Origin: Neodiprion pinetum
Lineage: Eukaryota; Arthropoda; Insecta; Hymenoptera; Diprionidae
Direction: 5' to 3'
DNA length: 64,000 nucleotides
Assembly: GCF_021155775.2 (NCBI RefSeq)
Contig: NC_060232.1
Location: 33,533,089 to 33,597,088 of the forward strand
Shown in pieces: positions 13,385 through 27,700 of the stretch; position 1 is the stretch's first letter; each line of letters begins with the position of its first letter. The notes under the pieces were generated by a model. The model was not told where the DNA came from, searched no databases, and was given only the letters and a program-made list of their open reading frames with translations. The translations under genes and the position numbers were made by a program.

Positions 13385-14045
13385 AACGACAGGCCGACTT
13401 CCAGGGGTTGATCCGGACGAAGTTGCACCTTTGGTTCTGCACGCGACTCGTTAGTCCGTGCCTCCGCTCTCTTCGCGAACGCGTCCGGTGTTATTGGAAG
13501 TGAATTTTGTTTGAATCTTCGTACCGTTTCTTTGCGAGCGTTCGGAAGAGAGTCTTGAGGTTCAACGGATTCGAGACGAGTGGTTTTACCGTTGTTTTTC
13601 TTTTTTATGACGATCAATCGGTCTATTCGGGGTGACGGAAGCTTTTGGAAGAGCGATGAAACGTCGGTCACTCTCGTCCTCTTTTTTTCTTCTGATTTTC
13701 ACCTCGTTTATACATATCATACTCCGATGCTATTTTTCGCCACGTGTTCTCTTGAAAATTTTCACCTTGCCATTGGACTAGTGTCCGCAATTACACTGCT
13801 GTCTTTTTTCGAACCGTTATACTTGCTCATATGTATTTAATTTAATACCCAAAAGCACCCGTGAAGCATGTAAAATTCGTTACGACGAACGTAGTGAGAA
13901 AGTCGTGATTTTTGTTATTCTTTTTGATTTTTTATTATTTTTTTTTTTTTTTAAACGTTGATATTAAAATATCATTCCAAGAATCAAAAGTCACTGTACT
14001 TAAGGAGGGAATATTTTTCGTGTGTTATAGTGATAATTAATAATT

Positions 14046-14051
14046 AATAAA
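14046..14051 (+). terminator. Candidate polyadenylation signal of the receptor kinase
   Basis: AATAAA about 660 bases after the stop codon is the first canonical hexamer I noticed in the 3' flank. It would give a 3' UTR of roughly 0.7 kb. The cleavage site is not determined. Confidence 0.35.
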
Positions 14052-14279
14052 TATGGTGTGAGACGTATTTAGGGAAGGAAGAAAAAGGCTGCCTGTTTAT
14101 AGAGTTTTCTGTGGATTTGAGGATGTTTTTATGCTAGAGAGCTTGACAAAATATGAGTATTCTGTTTTTAGTATTATATTATAAGTATGTTATACACTAC
14201 AGTATATGATAAAAGTTAAGTAGTCCTTCTGGTGATGTAGTCGCCATTTAATCGATATACATGTTTTTATCGATATAAG

Positions 14280-14303
14280 TTTTTTTTTTTTTTTTTTTTT
14301 TTT
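14280..14303 (+). repeat. Poly-T tract
   Basis: 24 consecutive T residues downstream of the receptor kinase gene. This is simple-sequence DNA. Confidence 0.9.
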
Positions 14304-15247
14304 ATGTCAAATAATCATCAAATTATGAGACATTATTATGCCAGAGTGCAATTGCAAGTGATAGTATGAAATATTCTAATCTACGCTATTCCACTTTGTG
14401 GAATGTCACGTATAATTTATTCTTCGCTGTGAGCTCATCTGGCATCGCATACAAAGTATTCTTATAAAGATTGAAAATAATAAAAACAAAAAATAACACA
14501 AAACCAGGAACTGCAAAAGCAAAGCAAAAAGAAAAAAGAAAAAAAAAACAAAACAAAAACCTGTAAATATATAATATCGCCAATCAAAAACACAAAAATA
14601 TAAAGTTTTCATGTTATTCTTATTATTCAGCTCTTAGATCCGTAATTGTATGAGATAAGTTTACATTTTACAATTATTCTTAATCATTCTAGTCTTTCGA
14701 CAAGTTTGTGGCGGCGATTGGCTGTACCCTGATCACTAATATACATATATTTTACAATTTAGAGGAAAAAATTTACGATACAAAAATTAATAACCCAAGA
14801 GTCATGATCTGGATTCGGCTGTTATTATTTATAATGCGTCAGAAAAATTATTCAGATGTAGTAATATATCCATATCTTATTCGTCCGGGTGTCTAATAAA
14901 TTAAAATCATATATATAATTCGTATATATATTGATTAAAAACATTAAGCCAGCCAAAGCTCCACCTTTGTCAGTTGATATGTAATTAATTAAGTTTTTAC
15001 AACTGTGACTTCTCAGTGTATTTTTGCATTAATTTATTTTTACCATCATATTTTCATTCCTTTTCTTATCATAATTTTGTTGTTTTATTTTTTCTCTCTT
15101 CACTTTCGTTTTTAAAAATATCGACGTCACGTACATCACGCGATACGTTGATTTGAAAAATTGTTATTAAATTTCTTCTTCATACCTCCGCGCGCGCTGC
15201 AATAGCAAGAATCGCGCATCACTCGCATGTTATACACACCTACCTAC

Positions 15248-15275
15248 ATATATATATATATATACATATATATAC
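15248..15275. repeat. (TA)n microsatellite
   Basis: A run of alternating AT dinucleotides with one interruption, in intergenic DNA. Confidence 0.85.
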
Positions 15276-15497
15276 AAGTAAAGAAACTCTACTTAGTCTC
15301 AATTATTGTGTACTGAGCATTGTTCAAGTTAAAGCTATCGTGTTTTCAACGTATCCGCCTTATCGTTTTTCTTCCTCGTCCAACTCCCGGACCTTTTTCA
15401 TTTACGTCCCGACCTCATGCAACTGGTTTTGCACAAAATTGCCCCACGTGCCTCTTTGCCGCAACGATCGATGCAACTTCGGATCAAACGTTACCAA

Positions 15498-15557
15498 ATT
15501 AGGCTTCACCTAATGCTCAGCTGGCTCTGCTTGCGTTGCGATGCAATTGCGAGCCAG
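15498..15557. other. Two adjacent short inverted repeats
   Basis: ATTAGG-CTTCA-CCTAAT (15498-15514) is followed at 15521-15557 by CTGGCTC paired with GAGCCAG. An inner TTGC/GCAA pair lies between those arms. The stems are short, so this is a structural observation, not an RNA gene call. Confidence 0.35.
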
Positions 15558-18500
15558 GCCTTGGCGCAAGGTGCATATCATGTTGAAATCTAATTACGGC
15601 AATCTCCTGTCTCGCATTTTATAAATGGAATGAAAGAAACTCGAGATGTAATTTAGAGTTTATTCGATCGGTAATCGATGGGCTGGACAAACTCGAGGAG
15701 AATTTCAATCTCTGAAATTAACACACCGTCCATGTGCTGCACGTTATATTTATCTCTTTCTGTAACGGTTTGCAGGCGGATAATTAGGCAGCTGTTGCCT
15801 CCGCAATGCGGAGTCCAATATGGACGTTCTAGATTTTAATATTATATACTATATATCAACGTGCACTCGACGTGCAACAAAGATCACCGTATCTAATTTA
15901 CCCGAGAAACTACGTGTACATGTAGGTATGCATACACTCCGCGCACTTAATTAAATTAATTACCGTCGTGTATACCGTACGTGCAATTACTCTAGTTTAA
16001 TTAAAACGGAAGGTGGGCAAATAATTACAATGAGCTACTCGGGTCTTCCAGATGTCTTGAAACCTGCTGCACGGCTAAAAACTCTGTTTACACATATCTG
16101 CAATTCCTTCTTTCTCGGTCTCTACCTCCACAGACACTCTTCGTAAAACTTGTGGGCTTATCGAGAAGCTCGATCTTTTTGTTTCTTATTTTTTATTCAA
16201 GTTACTTGTGAGATACGCTACGCGGTCCGTGATCTATGCAGAGTCTCGTTCGAGTAATTAACCAATTCGTATTTCAAGCTGATTGGTTCATAATTTGCAC
16301 GGTTCTTTTCAAGGGCCGAGTTAAGGCGCAACTGCGGATAATAAATTAGATTTATCAGCTTGAGCAAACACTTATCGTTTGACAAATGGAAAAATGTAAA
16401 TTCAATCTTGTTTTAATTAACTTATGAATTATAACTTGGGTTTTTTCAGAATAATAAAAGAAAAGTCTCCGAGGTGACTAATTGTTCAGGTTTTTCACGG
16501 TCGTTTCAATTTACTGAACATCGGTAATTGGTGATGTACTTATATGGAAATTAACCAAGTATCACACAGCAGAAAAATAAACCCGTTATCGTAAGCTTCG
16601 TAAATTCTCAATGATTTCATTTCAATCATTATAGAATTTGATAATTAGTGCAAAAACAATTTCTACACATCATATGATAACAGAAAAATTGCACACCATA
16701 TTTTTTATCATAGACTTTGTGTCAAAATGAGACATACGTCGTTTCTTCTGACGAATAAACTCTTGACAAAAATTGTTCATCAAAATATTCCGTGCGGTTC
16801 ACACAATAGCCGTTCAATTTCAAAAGAGTCTGAGGACCTAAGAATAAAATTATAGTAGTTGAAAAAACAAGTAATTAAAAAAAAAAAAAAAAGTTTCAAT
16901 TAATTCATTTCAACGCAGCAATCGTTAGTTATTTATAGTCAACATCGAAATTTCAACGAGTTTCAGAAATCCTGAAATATTTTCGCTGTAAGGAAAAGTT
17001 GCACAGTATTGTCACGTAACAATATTACAAAGCATGATCACGAATTTATTATTTCTTCTCCGCTTGTCAGAATCAGCTGAAAACTGGTCCCGTTATTATT
17101 CAAATCGGAAACGCTGCTGTCGCCACACTCTCACCCCAGGATGAATACGATACAGACAGAGTCGTGTATAATAATTCTCGAACGACAGAAGTACGTTTGT
17201 CCAAACGTAGGAACGTACGCGAAGCGTGGTCAGGTTCCCGGATGTACGGCACACATGTAAAAATACACACACGTCGCAGGCCCGACGTTATACGAGCTCC
17301 GAGGTTTGTCGTTCAATATTTATGAATAAATAATGGGTACATCGGAGAAAATTGAACCAACGAGCGAGTCAGATAACGGCACAGCGTCGGAAACTCGCTG
17401 CAAGACACTTTCGTTTAACGTAAAGAGAAATTCGTACCCGCTGATTTTCACCGTGAAACACGAGGTCGTAAAAATGTATAAATAAATACCATCGATCATT
17501 AAAAGTGATTCGCGATCTAAAATGATCCATATTTCTGTAAATAATCGTACGGCATCGCGATTGAATTATGTCCGTACGTACACGTGTATAATACCGGTAG
17601 CGATTCCATTCAACAGGTTGAATTTTTTGTTTTGCACGAAGTAACGAGCGTGCAATCCATTTCCGTCCAAGGCCCCTCGGGGCGATGTATTAGAATCGTG
17701 CGAGCCATATTTTTCGTTACCAAATTGCGGTTTTATGCTAATTTATTACTCCAGTCGAAAGTAATTCGTTGCGATTTATCCGCGGCTTAAGGCATATCAT
17801 CGGAACTACAGTTGATGCAGTAATGGCGATAATGCTAGAGAAGCCGAGGAACTCGAGGAGGCCGTATATCAACGGTTCCGGATTCAATGGGGGGGCACTT
17901 GTGGACTTTGCATGTTTTTGCATCAAATCGCGTGTTATGCGCCGTCGGAAATTCCGCACGCATTATACACGCCGATATTGCGCGTGTGGAATTCGATACA
18001 CGGTCGACGCGAAAGCAAGCACATACACAACGATGTCTCCGCCATGCACAATGGACCTTATAATCTCAACGGGACGTTATCTGTACATTATTTGTAATAG
18101 ACGCACTTCGCGCCGTTCTGACGCATCGCAAATTACTTTGTTTCTTGTGAAAAAAGGGTAGACGAAAGAATAGAGCTTATAAAAAAAAAACCGCGACAAT
18201 AGTTCGACTATACCTTGATCTTGATCGTTTCGGATTGGGACTTTCGGAGTACAATTTTGCGAATTTGTGATGTGGAATTTGTTTGTATATACATTCACTG
18301 ATGTTGATACAACCCGCTTTATGCATGTACAGAATTACGAGAGTTGGGATTAATATTGACGTGCCGAGTTCTTCTAACTTTTTTTCTTCCTCTATAATCT
18401 AAAGATAAGTTGGAATAGAGACGAAACGAAAGAAGCTGACAGTGATTTAAGTGAACAACGTCAAGATATCCCTCACGGGAAAAACCCTCAACTTCTCTTT

Positions 18501-21500
18501 TATGGGAATTCAGTATTATCCATGAGTTGGGGGCGCGAATTTACACCCAAGTAGGTGTTTTGTCCCGTGTTGGTTGGCTACAGTGATAACAGATAATTAC
18601 CTTAACCGACTAATTACCTAAAATAAATTGTCAAAGGTGATCAAATTATTCGCAAGTCAATTCTGCCACCTGGTTTTTAATTAGAAACAAGAAACCGTTA
18701 AGAAATATTTGGTACGAAATATTAGCAGAATAAATTTGTCTACACGATGATAACGGTACAGCGATAGCTCGCGGATACCACGCATAATATACTACCCAAT
18801 TTCTAATACCGTAAACCTGTGATTATAATTGTCAGACTGTCAAACGAAAATGGCAAGGACAACGAAATACGAGCGAATATCTGATTATAACTAAATTGTC
18901 TATTATCGACACATCGGACGACATATGAAATTGCTCGTTGCCCGGCATGCGCTGAATTCAAAGAACACGGAAAGACCGACGCCAAGGAATTTACCGTCAC
19001 TTGCCTTGTGTACCTTAATTGTTGAGAAATGTCATTATCGTGCGAAACGACGAGGTGTACGAATAAATTCACTTCGTAATTCCGAAGCATATAACCACCG
19101 AGTCCGAGATCTTGGGGTTTTCCTAGAAAATGTATATTTTTTTTATTTTGTTTCACTACGACGCACTAGGTCAAAGTGAAAGACTTTCCCCTCGGAGATT
19201 ATTCCAACGCTAGCGCGTGTCTAACTTATCTCGCCTACGGTCGTTCGAATAACACATTCACCGGTTCTCACCGGCCTCGTCTGCATGGTCGTGTGTATAC
19301 CGGTCCGGTCCAGCTGGATGCTGGGAGGCCCTGATTGGAACTGGGTCAGTCGACGATGCGACAGTACCTGACTATTCCCTCCGAATATTACTCGCACGTA
19401 TTTATACGACGATCGATTCTTCGGGGTAAACAAATTTATGTGGATTTTTCTCTATTTTTTTTTTTTTTCTCTCTCTCTCTAGTTGGTAAATCAACAAACG
19501 AAGTGAAAACCTGTTCGAAATATCGGTAAAAAATTTGCCTGGAGCGGTTTGAACGCCGGTAACAAACCTCTTCGCGAAGCAACCGTACATTCCTTGTATC
19601 TTCTCGTGTGACCATCACCTTGGTTCGTGTTTACATCTGGAATGAAAGTATTTTAACTCAAGTGGGACATTGCAGAGGAATCTTCTCGTAACGCAACTTT
19701 ATCACCTGTAATTATTAGATTTATACCGTTGAATAGATTTTACGAGCCTGCAGTGCGTTTTTAATTATTCGACATAAATCGTTTTCGATCAGAAGATCAG
19801 GGTGATGCGATGGTTTTTATAAAAAAAAAAAAATAAAAAAATAAAGATATCTGAATCTGAAAATCGTGTCACAGCAGTCGGCAAGTTCGCAATATTTAGC
19901 AAATAATACACCGGATACCAACGTGTCGAGCATTGTGATGTGTAAAATCAGATTCGCCTCGAGTACGAGAAGTTTCTATTGCAGTGTGCCACTTTCCGAA
20001 GAGCAGTTTAACTTATTTGCGTGCATCAAGCCGATGTAATCTGGTATCCCGCATCGAGATCGGCTATAAAATCGTTCCAGATATCAAGAACAACCTTCGA
20101 TATCAAACGCACAAAAAGAACGATCGGCGCTTTTCCGCTTTCTCGATCAGGAATGGGATAGGATATCCGGGATGATAGAAAAAATCTTCTTTTATCACGT
20201 ATCGAACTTGTACTGCTCTCTCCGAACCGCGTCGACCGCAACTTGGAAGGTAAATCGATGAGCACCATAAACTCAGGCACAGACTGTGACGAATGCAAAT
20301 CTGGGCTCACGGTATCCGTCATTTTTTTTAACAGGTTTTCTTTTCGTTCGATAAAGACAAGCGAACACCCGGACAAGTCAAGAAATTTTATCTTGCTGTT
20401 GATTCTGATCGAGTGATTATAAGTGAAGCTAATTACACTATTTGCATGCACGTTATGTTTTTCAGGATTTATACTCGAAGATGCATTGCAAATGAGTTAG
20501 CCGAGAGACGGAATCGAAATCAGAGAAAATTAATTATTCAAGCCCAATCTGCGATGCATCGCGACCTTGGCCTTGACCCACTGCAACTTTCCTTCCACCT
20601 CCACATCTGGCAATGAAATGACCTTGAATCTCTTGAAGGGCAGACCGATTGCTTTCACCCTTTTTCGACCCTGAACCTCGAAGCTGCTTCGGGCGATCAG
20701 AGGATGACGTGAGTCATGTTCGACGAGGACGACGTTCTCCAGTTGATGCGATCAGTCCAACGCATTAAGCTTTTAAATTGATCTCTGCTTTCTATGATTA
20801 AAATGAATTCCAGGTGTGCGATACCAGGTGCGCAGTCAATTCGATCGGAAGTCCTAAAATCAACTCGGTATCGGTCTCCTGAGGCCTCTCTAAGAAGCCT
20901 CCTAACGACTTCGACGTTCAACCGACACCCTATCAATTCACGTGCGCCGGTTTTCGATCGTCGAAAAAATGCTGGACTCATCGTGCAAGACGTGGGTAAT
21001 TTCGGCGTCGAGAAGACCGGATCCTGCGGGAACCAGTTTTTGGCCGAGGACGAAACCGTACCAGGAGTGCAATTCGCAATCAAGACCCGTTCCGGAAGAT
21101 CGCGATCGAAGACGTATCGTCCGAGGAGTTCGGAAAACGGTACCCGGGTACAAACGAGTAAGTGGCAACGTGTGGCCGACTTCCCGCTAGGGCGGCGAAC
21201 GCTGAGCGTTTTCTCGGTCACGGTTGCAGCCTCGGTAACCCGTGTGCGGAGTTTCAGATAACGGCAGTGATTAGCAATTGCGACGATGCTGCTTGCCTGA
21301 TATCGTCTCTCCGGAAAGATGGAAGCTGCGAACGGCGACGGGAGAGAATACGAAATTTTATTTGCCGATTTTGAGTCCTCTGCAATGGACGTAAAGTGGT
21401 TTTTTCATGCGCGCGCCATCATTGCCTCGAGAGAAGGCTCTCGAGCGACGAGGTGAACGCGAGTCTCTTTTGACCCACAAAAACAAGCTGAGGACTCGGC

Positions 21501-21720
21501 TGCCGGCGCGTTTTACCCATTCCTCACGGTCACGAGAGTCTGGAAGGACCGACGGGAGATCGTAAGATGCAGACAAGCGTCACGACTTGAGGATCTGTGA
21601 AGTGAATCCGAATTGTTAATTTCGCGTTCGACTAGAATCGTGCTGTGGAAATAAGTGTGAGGTGTGATTCATGAAGCACTCGTTATTCTTACTTCTGGAT
21701 TGAGATAACAGTGTGCGATA

Positions 21721-24700
21721 ATGAGGATACCGAGAAGAAGCGAGTGTTTCCTGGTGGTAAGACACGTCGATCATGCATGTACCCGTACGATCCTTGAATA
21801 AGATACAAAGGCTGTCATCCTTCGAAGGCATTCAAAATTGCGCGACTCGTCAAACCAGTGCTTCAACACATCACGGGCAAAACTCTTCGGACACTCCACG
21901 TGGTCCGTCTTCAATGAAACGTCCAACGGCCTTTTTTCATTCTTTAAATTCGAAGGACGACCGGTTGTGGGTTGTTTCGTATGATTTTACAATGATTATC
22001 GAATTTCATAGAATGGCATGGATTATTTCCAACGTTGTAAAGTCTACGCGACAAGTTTTACGTTAATGATATGCTAATTTCTTACAGTGAGTCTAACACC
22101 TGCCGGGTTATTAATTATTCTCTATTTTATTTTCACCTTTCGGTATTACACACTCGCTAGAGATGATAAAAAAATACTTCTACACATACTATCCGCCGAT
22201 CAATCGGACCATAGACACTGCTTTTTCTGCGGTTAGTAGGTCACCGTTGACTACATCCTAGATACTCTTCGCGAATAATACATGCCTGCCATGCTGTGTC
22301 ACATGAACCGGGTACCTACTTGAATTACCGCCGTTTCCGTTTTACGACTGTTTCACACGTCTTTACCGTCACTTACGTCAAACACACGCTGGTACCAGAC
22401 ACTGACACTACAAAGGTACACACAGGAATAAAGAAGAATACATTTCTTTTCACCGTACACCGTCCAGAGAATAGATGATATCAGGTTTTTCACCATGTCT
22501 GTACCAAGCTACGTTATAATACTTCCAAAGTCATGGATCAGTAGATTTAGGATAACAATTTTAATGCGTTGGACTACTTTGTATCATAGAACTCGTAAAT
22601 TTTTTTTCCTAACGCCTAGTTAGCTCTCCTGGGTACGGTAGCCACAACGAGAGCCGAAGAAGAGGATGACCTAGACGACGTGGGATTTGAAGACGGAGGA
22701 GATTTGGCCGACGATAAGATATCGACGTCGTTGAACGTCGAGGGTGGATTTTTCGAGAAGAAGGAACTGGAGATCAGGAATGCGGTTCTCAGCGTAAGTC
22801 AATTTCCCTGGTTAGTTCAGCCAGCATGTTTAGCAAACCCTCAAGCGAAATCACATATCTCTGTCCATCTATGTTATTCAAAAACAGGAAAAAAAAATTC
22901 TTAACAGGCTGTCAAAGTGCCGGAAAAACAGACTCAGCTGAGCCAAGTGTTGCCCATAATACGGAGCATGTCACCACCGCAGAAACGAGCAATGGCTGTT
23001 TTGGTTACGACAAGAATGTCGCACAATGACACAACGCTGCCGTTCGATAAGGTCGAAGCGCTGTTTGGCGGTAACGATAAGAAGAACGTGACGAGGGATT
23101 TAATGCTGCCGATCAGCATGGACATCGCTAAAATCATCGCTGACGATATTCCCGAGGATTTGCCAGAGGTGATAACAATTTTCAGCTGTTACTTATAATT
23201 CGCTACACCTTCTTCGGTTGTAACAATACTTATACGCATGAATTTTTTCCACGCCAGTAGAAAGTTTCCCAATTGTATTTAGCCTCGTCATTTTGGTCTG
23301 CCGTTTTCTCTGAAACTTTTTATTTTCTTTTTTTCTTTACGTTTTCATCTAAAGATCGGCGGTCTGTTAACGCCGTTTGCCATAAATACAAAACGATATT
23401 CCGTTATCCATCGCGTTTCTCAAACGGCAAGAAGATTCCTTCGTGAGAACAACGTCTTCGTGCCACTTTCGAGCCTTTGCAGTACATCCATCGGGCTGTG
23501 CGATGAACAATGACACGTTGGTTTATCGCGCTTGGATAATTTTTTCGTTATATACACTCCTCTCCTCACTCAGTCCTCTCATGCTATAATCCGCGAAGAT
23601 TGAAAATAATCCTCAAGATGCTTTCCCCAAATGATACATTCCGGCCTCTTCAAGGCTGTCGATTAACTTCGATTTCAGTTTGATGAAAGACAAATATAAA
23701 CACTCTTTCTTTTTTTCTGCTTAAAGGCGCAGGAACTGAGGTACTACGTACCTGTCGGAAAAAGACGACGTACTCAGTATTACTCGAAGCCTCGACGCCC
23801 GTCGACGATGAACCGAAGAAACGTGCATCCAGGTGAAAATCATCGACTGTTCAAAATTAACCATTTTGAATTATTTGAATCAATGATAAGATAACTTTCG
23901 GTTTTCAGACGGACCGCGACCGACTCTTCCGAGACCAGGAAGACGACCAACGGACGTAAAAAGAAGTCCCACCGAGCAAGAATGCACTTTTTTCACGTCC
24001 ACTGTTTGCCTTGAAGCTGCGGACTACCCTCAGTTAGTAATTTGTTAGTTAATTATTGCTGGAGATTGAAAGTTTTCACGTAGGTGAAGGTAAAAAAATA
24101 CTCTCCATTTCAGCGAAGCGATATTGAGAAGCATCAGAAGCAACAGGGAAATGATATCTGCGTTACTGGCTGACTACAAATCTCAGAGCACCACGGAATT
24201 TTACGATGACAGACTTCCGGTCGCGTTGCCGTTGGAGAATAAATTCGAAAACAGATTCGAGAGCAACGAGATCAAGAGGTGCGTTTATTGAGTAAACCCG
24301 ATCTAAAATTGGCTAAGTAATTATCTATCCTTCATTGAGCAGCAACAGTTTCGTTATCAATGATTACCTGCAAGTAGATGAATTTTCGGCGGGAAAAAAA
24401 AAACTACCGTGCTGTTTTAAATACAATTAGCGTCATTATTTCTCTTGGGCAACCGTCTCGACCGCTAGTCCAGCAGCTGTGAATCAGTTGACAGAACGTG
24501 CGAATCATTTAACATCACAGAATGAATTTCTGAATTGGATTTAAATTATGTAATTTTAAATGAAAACTTCTCTCTCTGTACTAAACAGTAGTGCAGGACT
24601 GCAAGAGGTAGTCGATAATGCAACCTCAGTTTAACCAGATATAAAGCAGTATCACCCTGTCACGAACGGAGAAATTCTTCTTGCGAAAGATTCGATGAAA

Positions 24701-27700
24701 ATTATTCACAAACAATCTCCGCAGTGACGCGTTGTCCGTTAAATTTTATCAGGCATAAATTACGGCGGACGTATATAATTGGAAATTGGTACTTCGACAG
24801 GTGAAAGCTTGAAATAGGATCGGGAACGCGACTTAGAAGAAACTCACTTGGCGGCGGGTATTTTCGCGGCGAGTCAGCTTTCAGGTGTCTTTAAAACTTT
24901 TCTCACCGCGGCGTGTAGACCAAAAATTTGACGACTTTCATCGAGTTTCTAAACTCCATATTTTTCCAATTACACGCACGCAAGTTGTCCAACTTCGGAC
25001 TTGCCTGTAGCACGCAGATAGAAGAAATAGAAATAAGTAGAAATTAATATTGAAGCACGATTGTACCGAAAAATCGTTCACTCACTAACTCTCCTCGATC
25101 CGTGTCAGTAGATCCGACAATAATTCCCCCTACGCAGAGAGCGTCGAGGAGGGATTCACCTGTCCGTCACAGATCAGATACGCACGCCCGCAACTCGCAA
25201 GAGCAGCATCCGGTGACTGGAAATACATCATAAACACCGGTGAACACACGCAGACGCTGAGGCTGGAGAAATGCACGTGAGTTAAAATTGACGCATACTT
25301 GTGCGGTGGTCATATTATACCAACTGCAGTGATTCGATGACTCCTGTGGCTTCTGATCATCGATTCGCTCGACCCACCGATCGGCGTGTTTAACACTGTG
25401 AGATAAATTCGACGGTAAAAAGTTCACGCAATTTATTTCTTTGCGACGTTATCGTTACTCAATTCCCCATAACAACGTACCCGGGTCGTATTGTAATAAC
25501 GTAAAAAACTAAACACGATCGTTCAACGAAGGAAAACCCATTAGGTACTTGCACAAGAAAAGAAATGAGGAATGAGGAATGGGAATAAGAAACGGAATTG
25601 CCTGCCCTCCGACAGGGATGACGGCTTCGGATAAAGTCTGAGAGTAAATACGACTCGTGATTGGATCGACGTTTCATTCCTATTGATCGGTCTTTTTACT
25701 ACCCGACAAGCTCTGCAAAAAGTTACTGCGTCAGATCGCAGCACACGCGTTGCAAAGCGTGGATAATTGTTTCACGAATATAAATTGTAACGTTGGTACG
25801 TGCGTACTGTGTACTCGAACGGTCTGCAAAAGTAAAAGCGACCGATCGTGTTTACGGGTTTTGTTACTCATAAATCATTTTCTAAACAGCCTTACGCGCG
25901 ATTCGATGATATTGCCTAGCGTACGTTTATAATTAACGGGTTCCGGGTTTCGCTCCACGCGTTCAATACGTGTTCGTTTGTGTTCTCAGCGACTAGGAAT
26001 GCCGGCACGGTTCTATCTTATAGATGATGAATATTATTGTTTCTCCATTTTCCACGTTCACGCCTAATACCCATTTTGTATGATTTTAACACGGCTTGGC
26101 GACCCTGCGTTTGCGCTTGCTATTTTTAATCACACTTTTGCTTTGCGCAGGAAACCGCAAAGCAGCTGCTCCTTCGTGTCCGACAACTACAAATCATCGT
26201 GCACGCAAGTGTTCACCTACCACCGTCTGCTTACCTGGGACACGAACCTCGGTCTGCACATGGACATCTTCAAGGTCCCGACCTGTTGCAGCTGCCACGT
26301 TCTTGGTTATTCGGATCTGTATCCTCCTCACCGAAAAAATCCCCCCTCAAAACTGAACGAAAATTTTCCCGGGGCCGATTTCGCGGCCGAGGACCAGGCC
26401 GACAAATATCGCGACTTTAGCAACCCCGGGTCCAATTTCATCTCGAAGAAAAGTCCCAGCGCCAATTTCGAATCCAGCTACGTCAGCGGTGGCTCGAACC
26501 CTTCGTACGTCGACGACGCGGCTTCCAGCGCCAACTACAACTTCTTCGAGAAGAAGCCAAACCCCAATACCACGCCGCCTGGTCGACCCGTCCTCACTCC
26601 CACCCTGAGGACCAGGGCGAAGAAGCCCTCCGGGACTTCGAGGCCCTTTGACAATCTGCCCCAGCACCACGCGCCCAATACCAGGGCCCCTGGATACACG
26701 GGCCCCGCATCGAAGCACAGGTCGAGGCCCAACAGGCCCTTCAGAAGGGAGTCTAATACCCAGCTCGACTATCCGGGCAACCAGGAAGCGGACACGACTG
26801 GAAAACGGTGGTTGCTCTATTCTCCGTAACAATTAATTGGTTCTTTTTTTTTTGCTTGGTCGTTACGTTGCGAGGTATTGTACGGTTGTTGGTGCGATTT
26901 ACGGATAGGCGGGTATTTTTATGGACGCTGGATTAATTGGTTGATACGTTTAAAAATTAATTATGAAATAGCTTGAATTTGTTTTAGCCTGTTGCCTTTA
27001 TCGGTTCCACGTTATTGGCGATCATTAATGAAGAAATTTCCATCTTGGTATGCTCAAAGTTTCACGGAAAGAAATTGAACGTAGTCCGTAAACTGATCGT
27101 TCAAGTCGTTTGAAATATTTAATATCCCATGAAATCGGACCGAGAACTGTCGGCATTTAGAAACTCGGCTACACACATATCTCAACGTCGTTTATATTAT
27201 ATTCCTATTACTCGAGATTTCGATTTTAATTCAATAGTACAAAACTGTTATCTAAACTTGGAAGTATTATCGCGATGGAAATCAAAATAAACTGATGATC
27301 AGGTGTGAATTTTAGTGCGAGAATATCACTATCGATACACAGGATACAATTTCACGGATAGATCTTACGCAACGAGCAGTTCCTGATCTATTCGAAAACC
27401 GCAGTGATAATTGAAAAGAGAAACAAGTGGAGTAGGCAGAGAGAAAAAAATTGCCTCTATCCTTATTTTACGATCCTTCAACAATCGCTCGTTTTTTCTA
27501 GGTACAGTCAACAATTCGACCAAGCCGTAGACGCCACTACCAGGGTCCAGAGCGTGTCCTACAACGAGGAATACGAGGACCCCCCGCGCCGAGTAAATTA
27601 CAACTATCATCCGATAATAGATTTCTTCAAGCCGGAAGCCTCGATGCTTCAATCTGTTCAACCGCAAATGGCCACGCAGCCAGCGCCAGTGCAGCAAAGT

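Larger units (their letters stand above)
14052..21720. other. Intergenic region and probable 5' UTR or promoter of spz3
   Basis: No protein gene is supported in this 7.7 kb. It holds a 24-base poly-T run (14280-14303), an AT repeat (15248-15275), small hairpins (15498-15557 and 15799-15813) and a GC-richer stretch (about 20560-21590). Over several hundred bases in that stretch both strands lack stops in some frames. It sits just upstream of the spz3 start codon and is most simply its 5' UTR, promoter or enhancer DNA. Confidence 0.55.

Noticed and set aside
17769..18161. 130-codon plus-strand frame
   Set aside because: No domain, no supporting promoter or splice partners, and Arg/Thr/Cys composition typical of chance frames.
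20697..21261. Overlapping 174-codon (-) and 155-codon (+) frames
   Set aside because: They cover the same bases on opposite strands, have no recognisable domain or signal, and fit a GC-rich spz3 upstream or UTR region.
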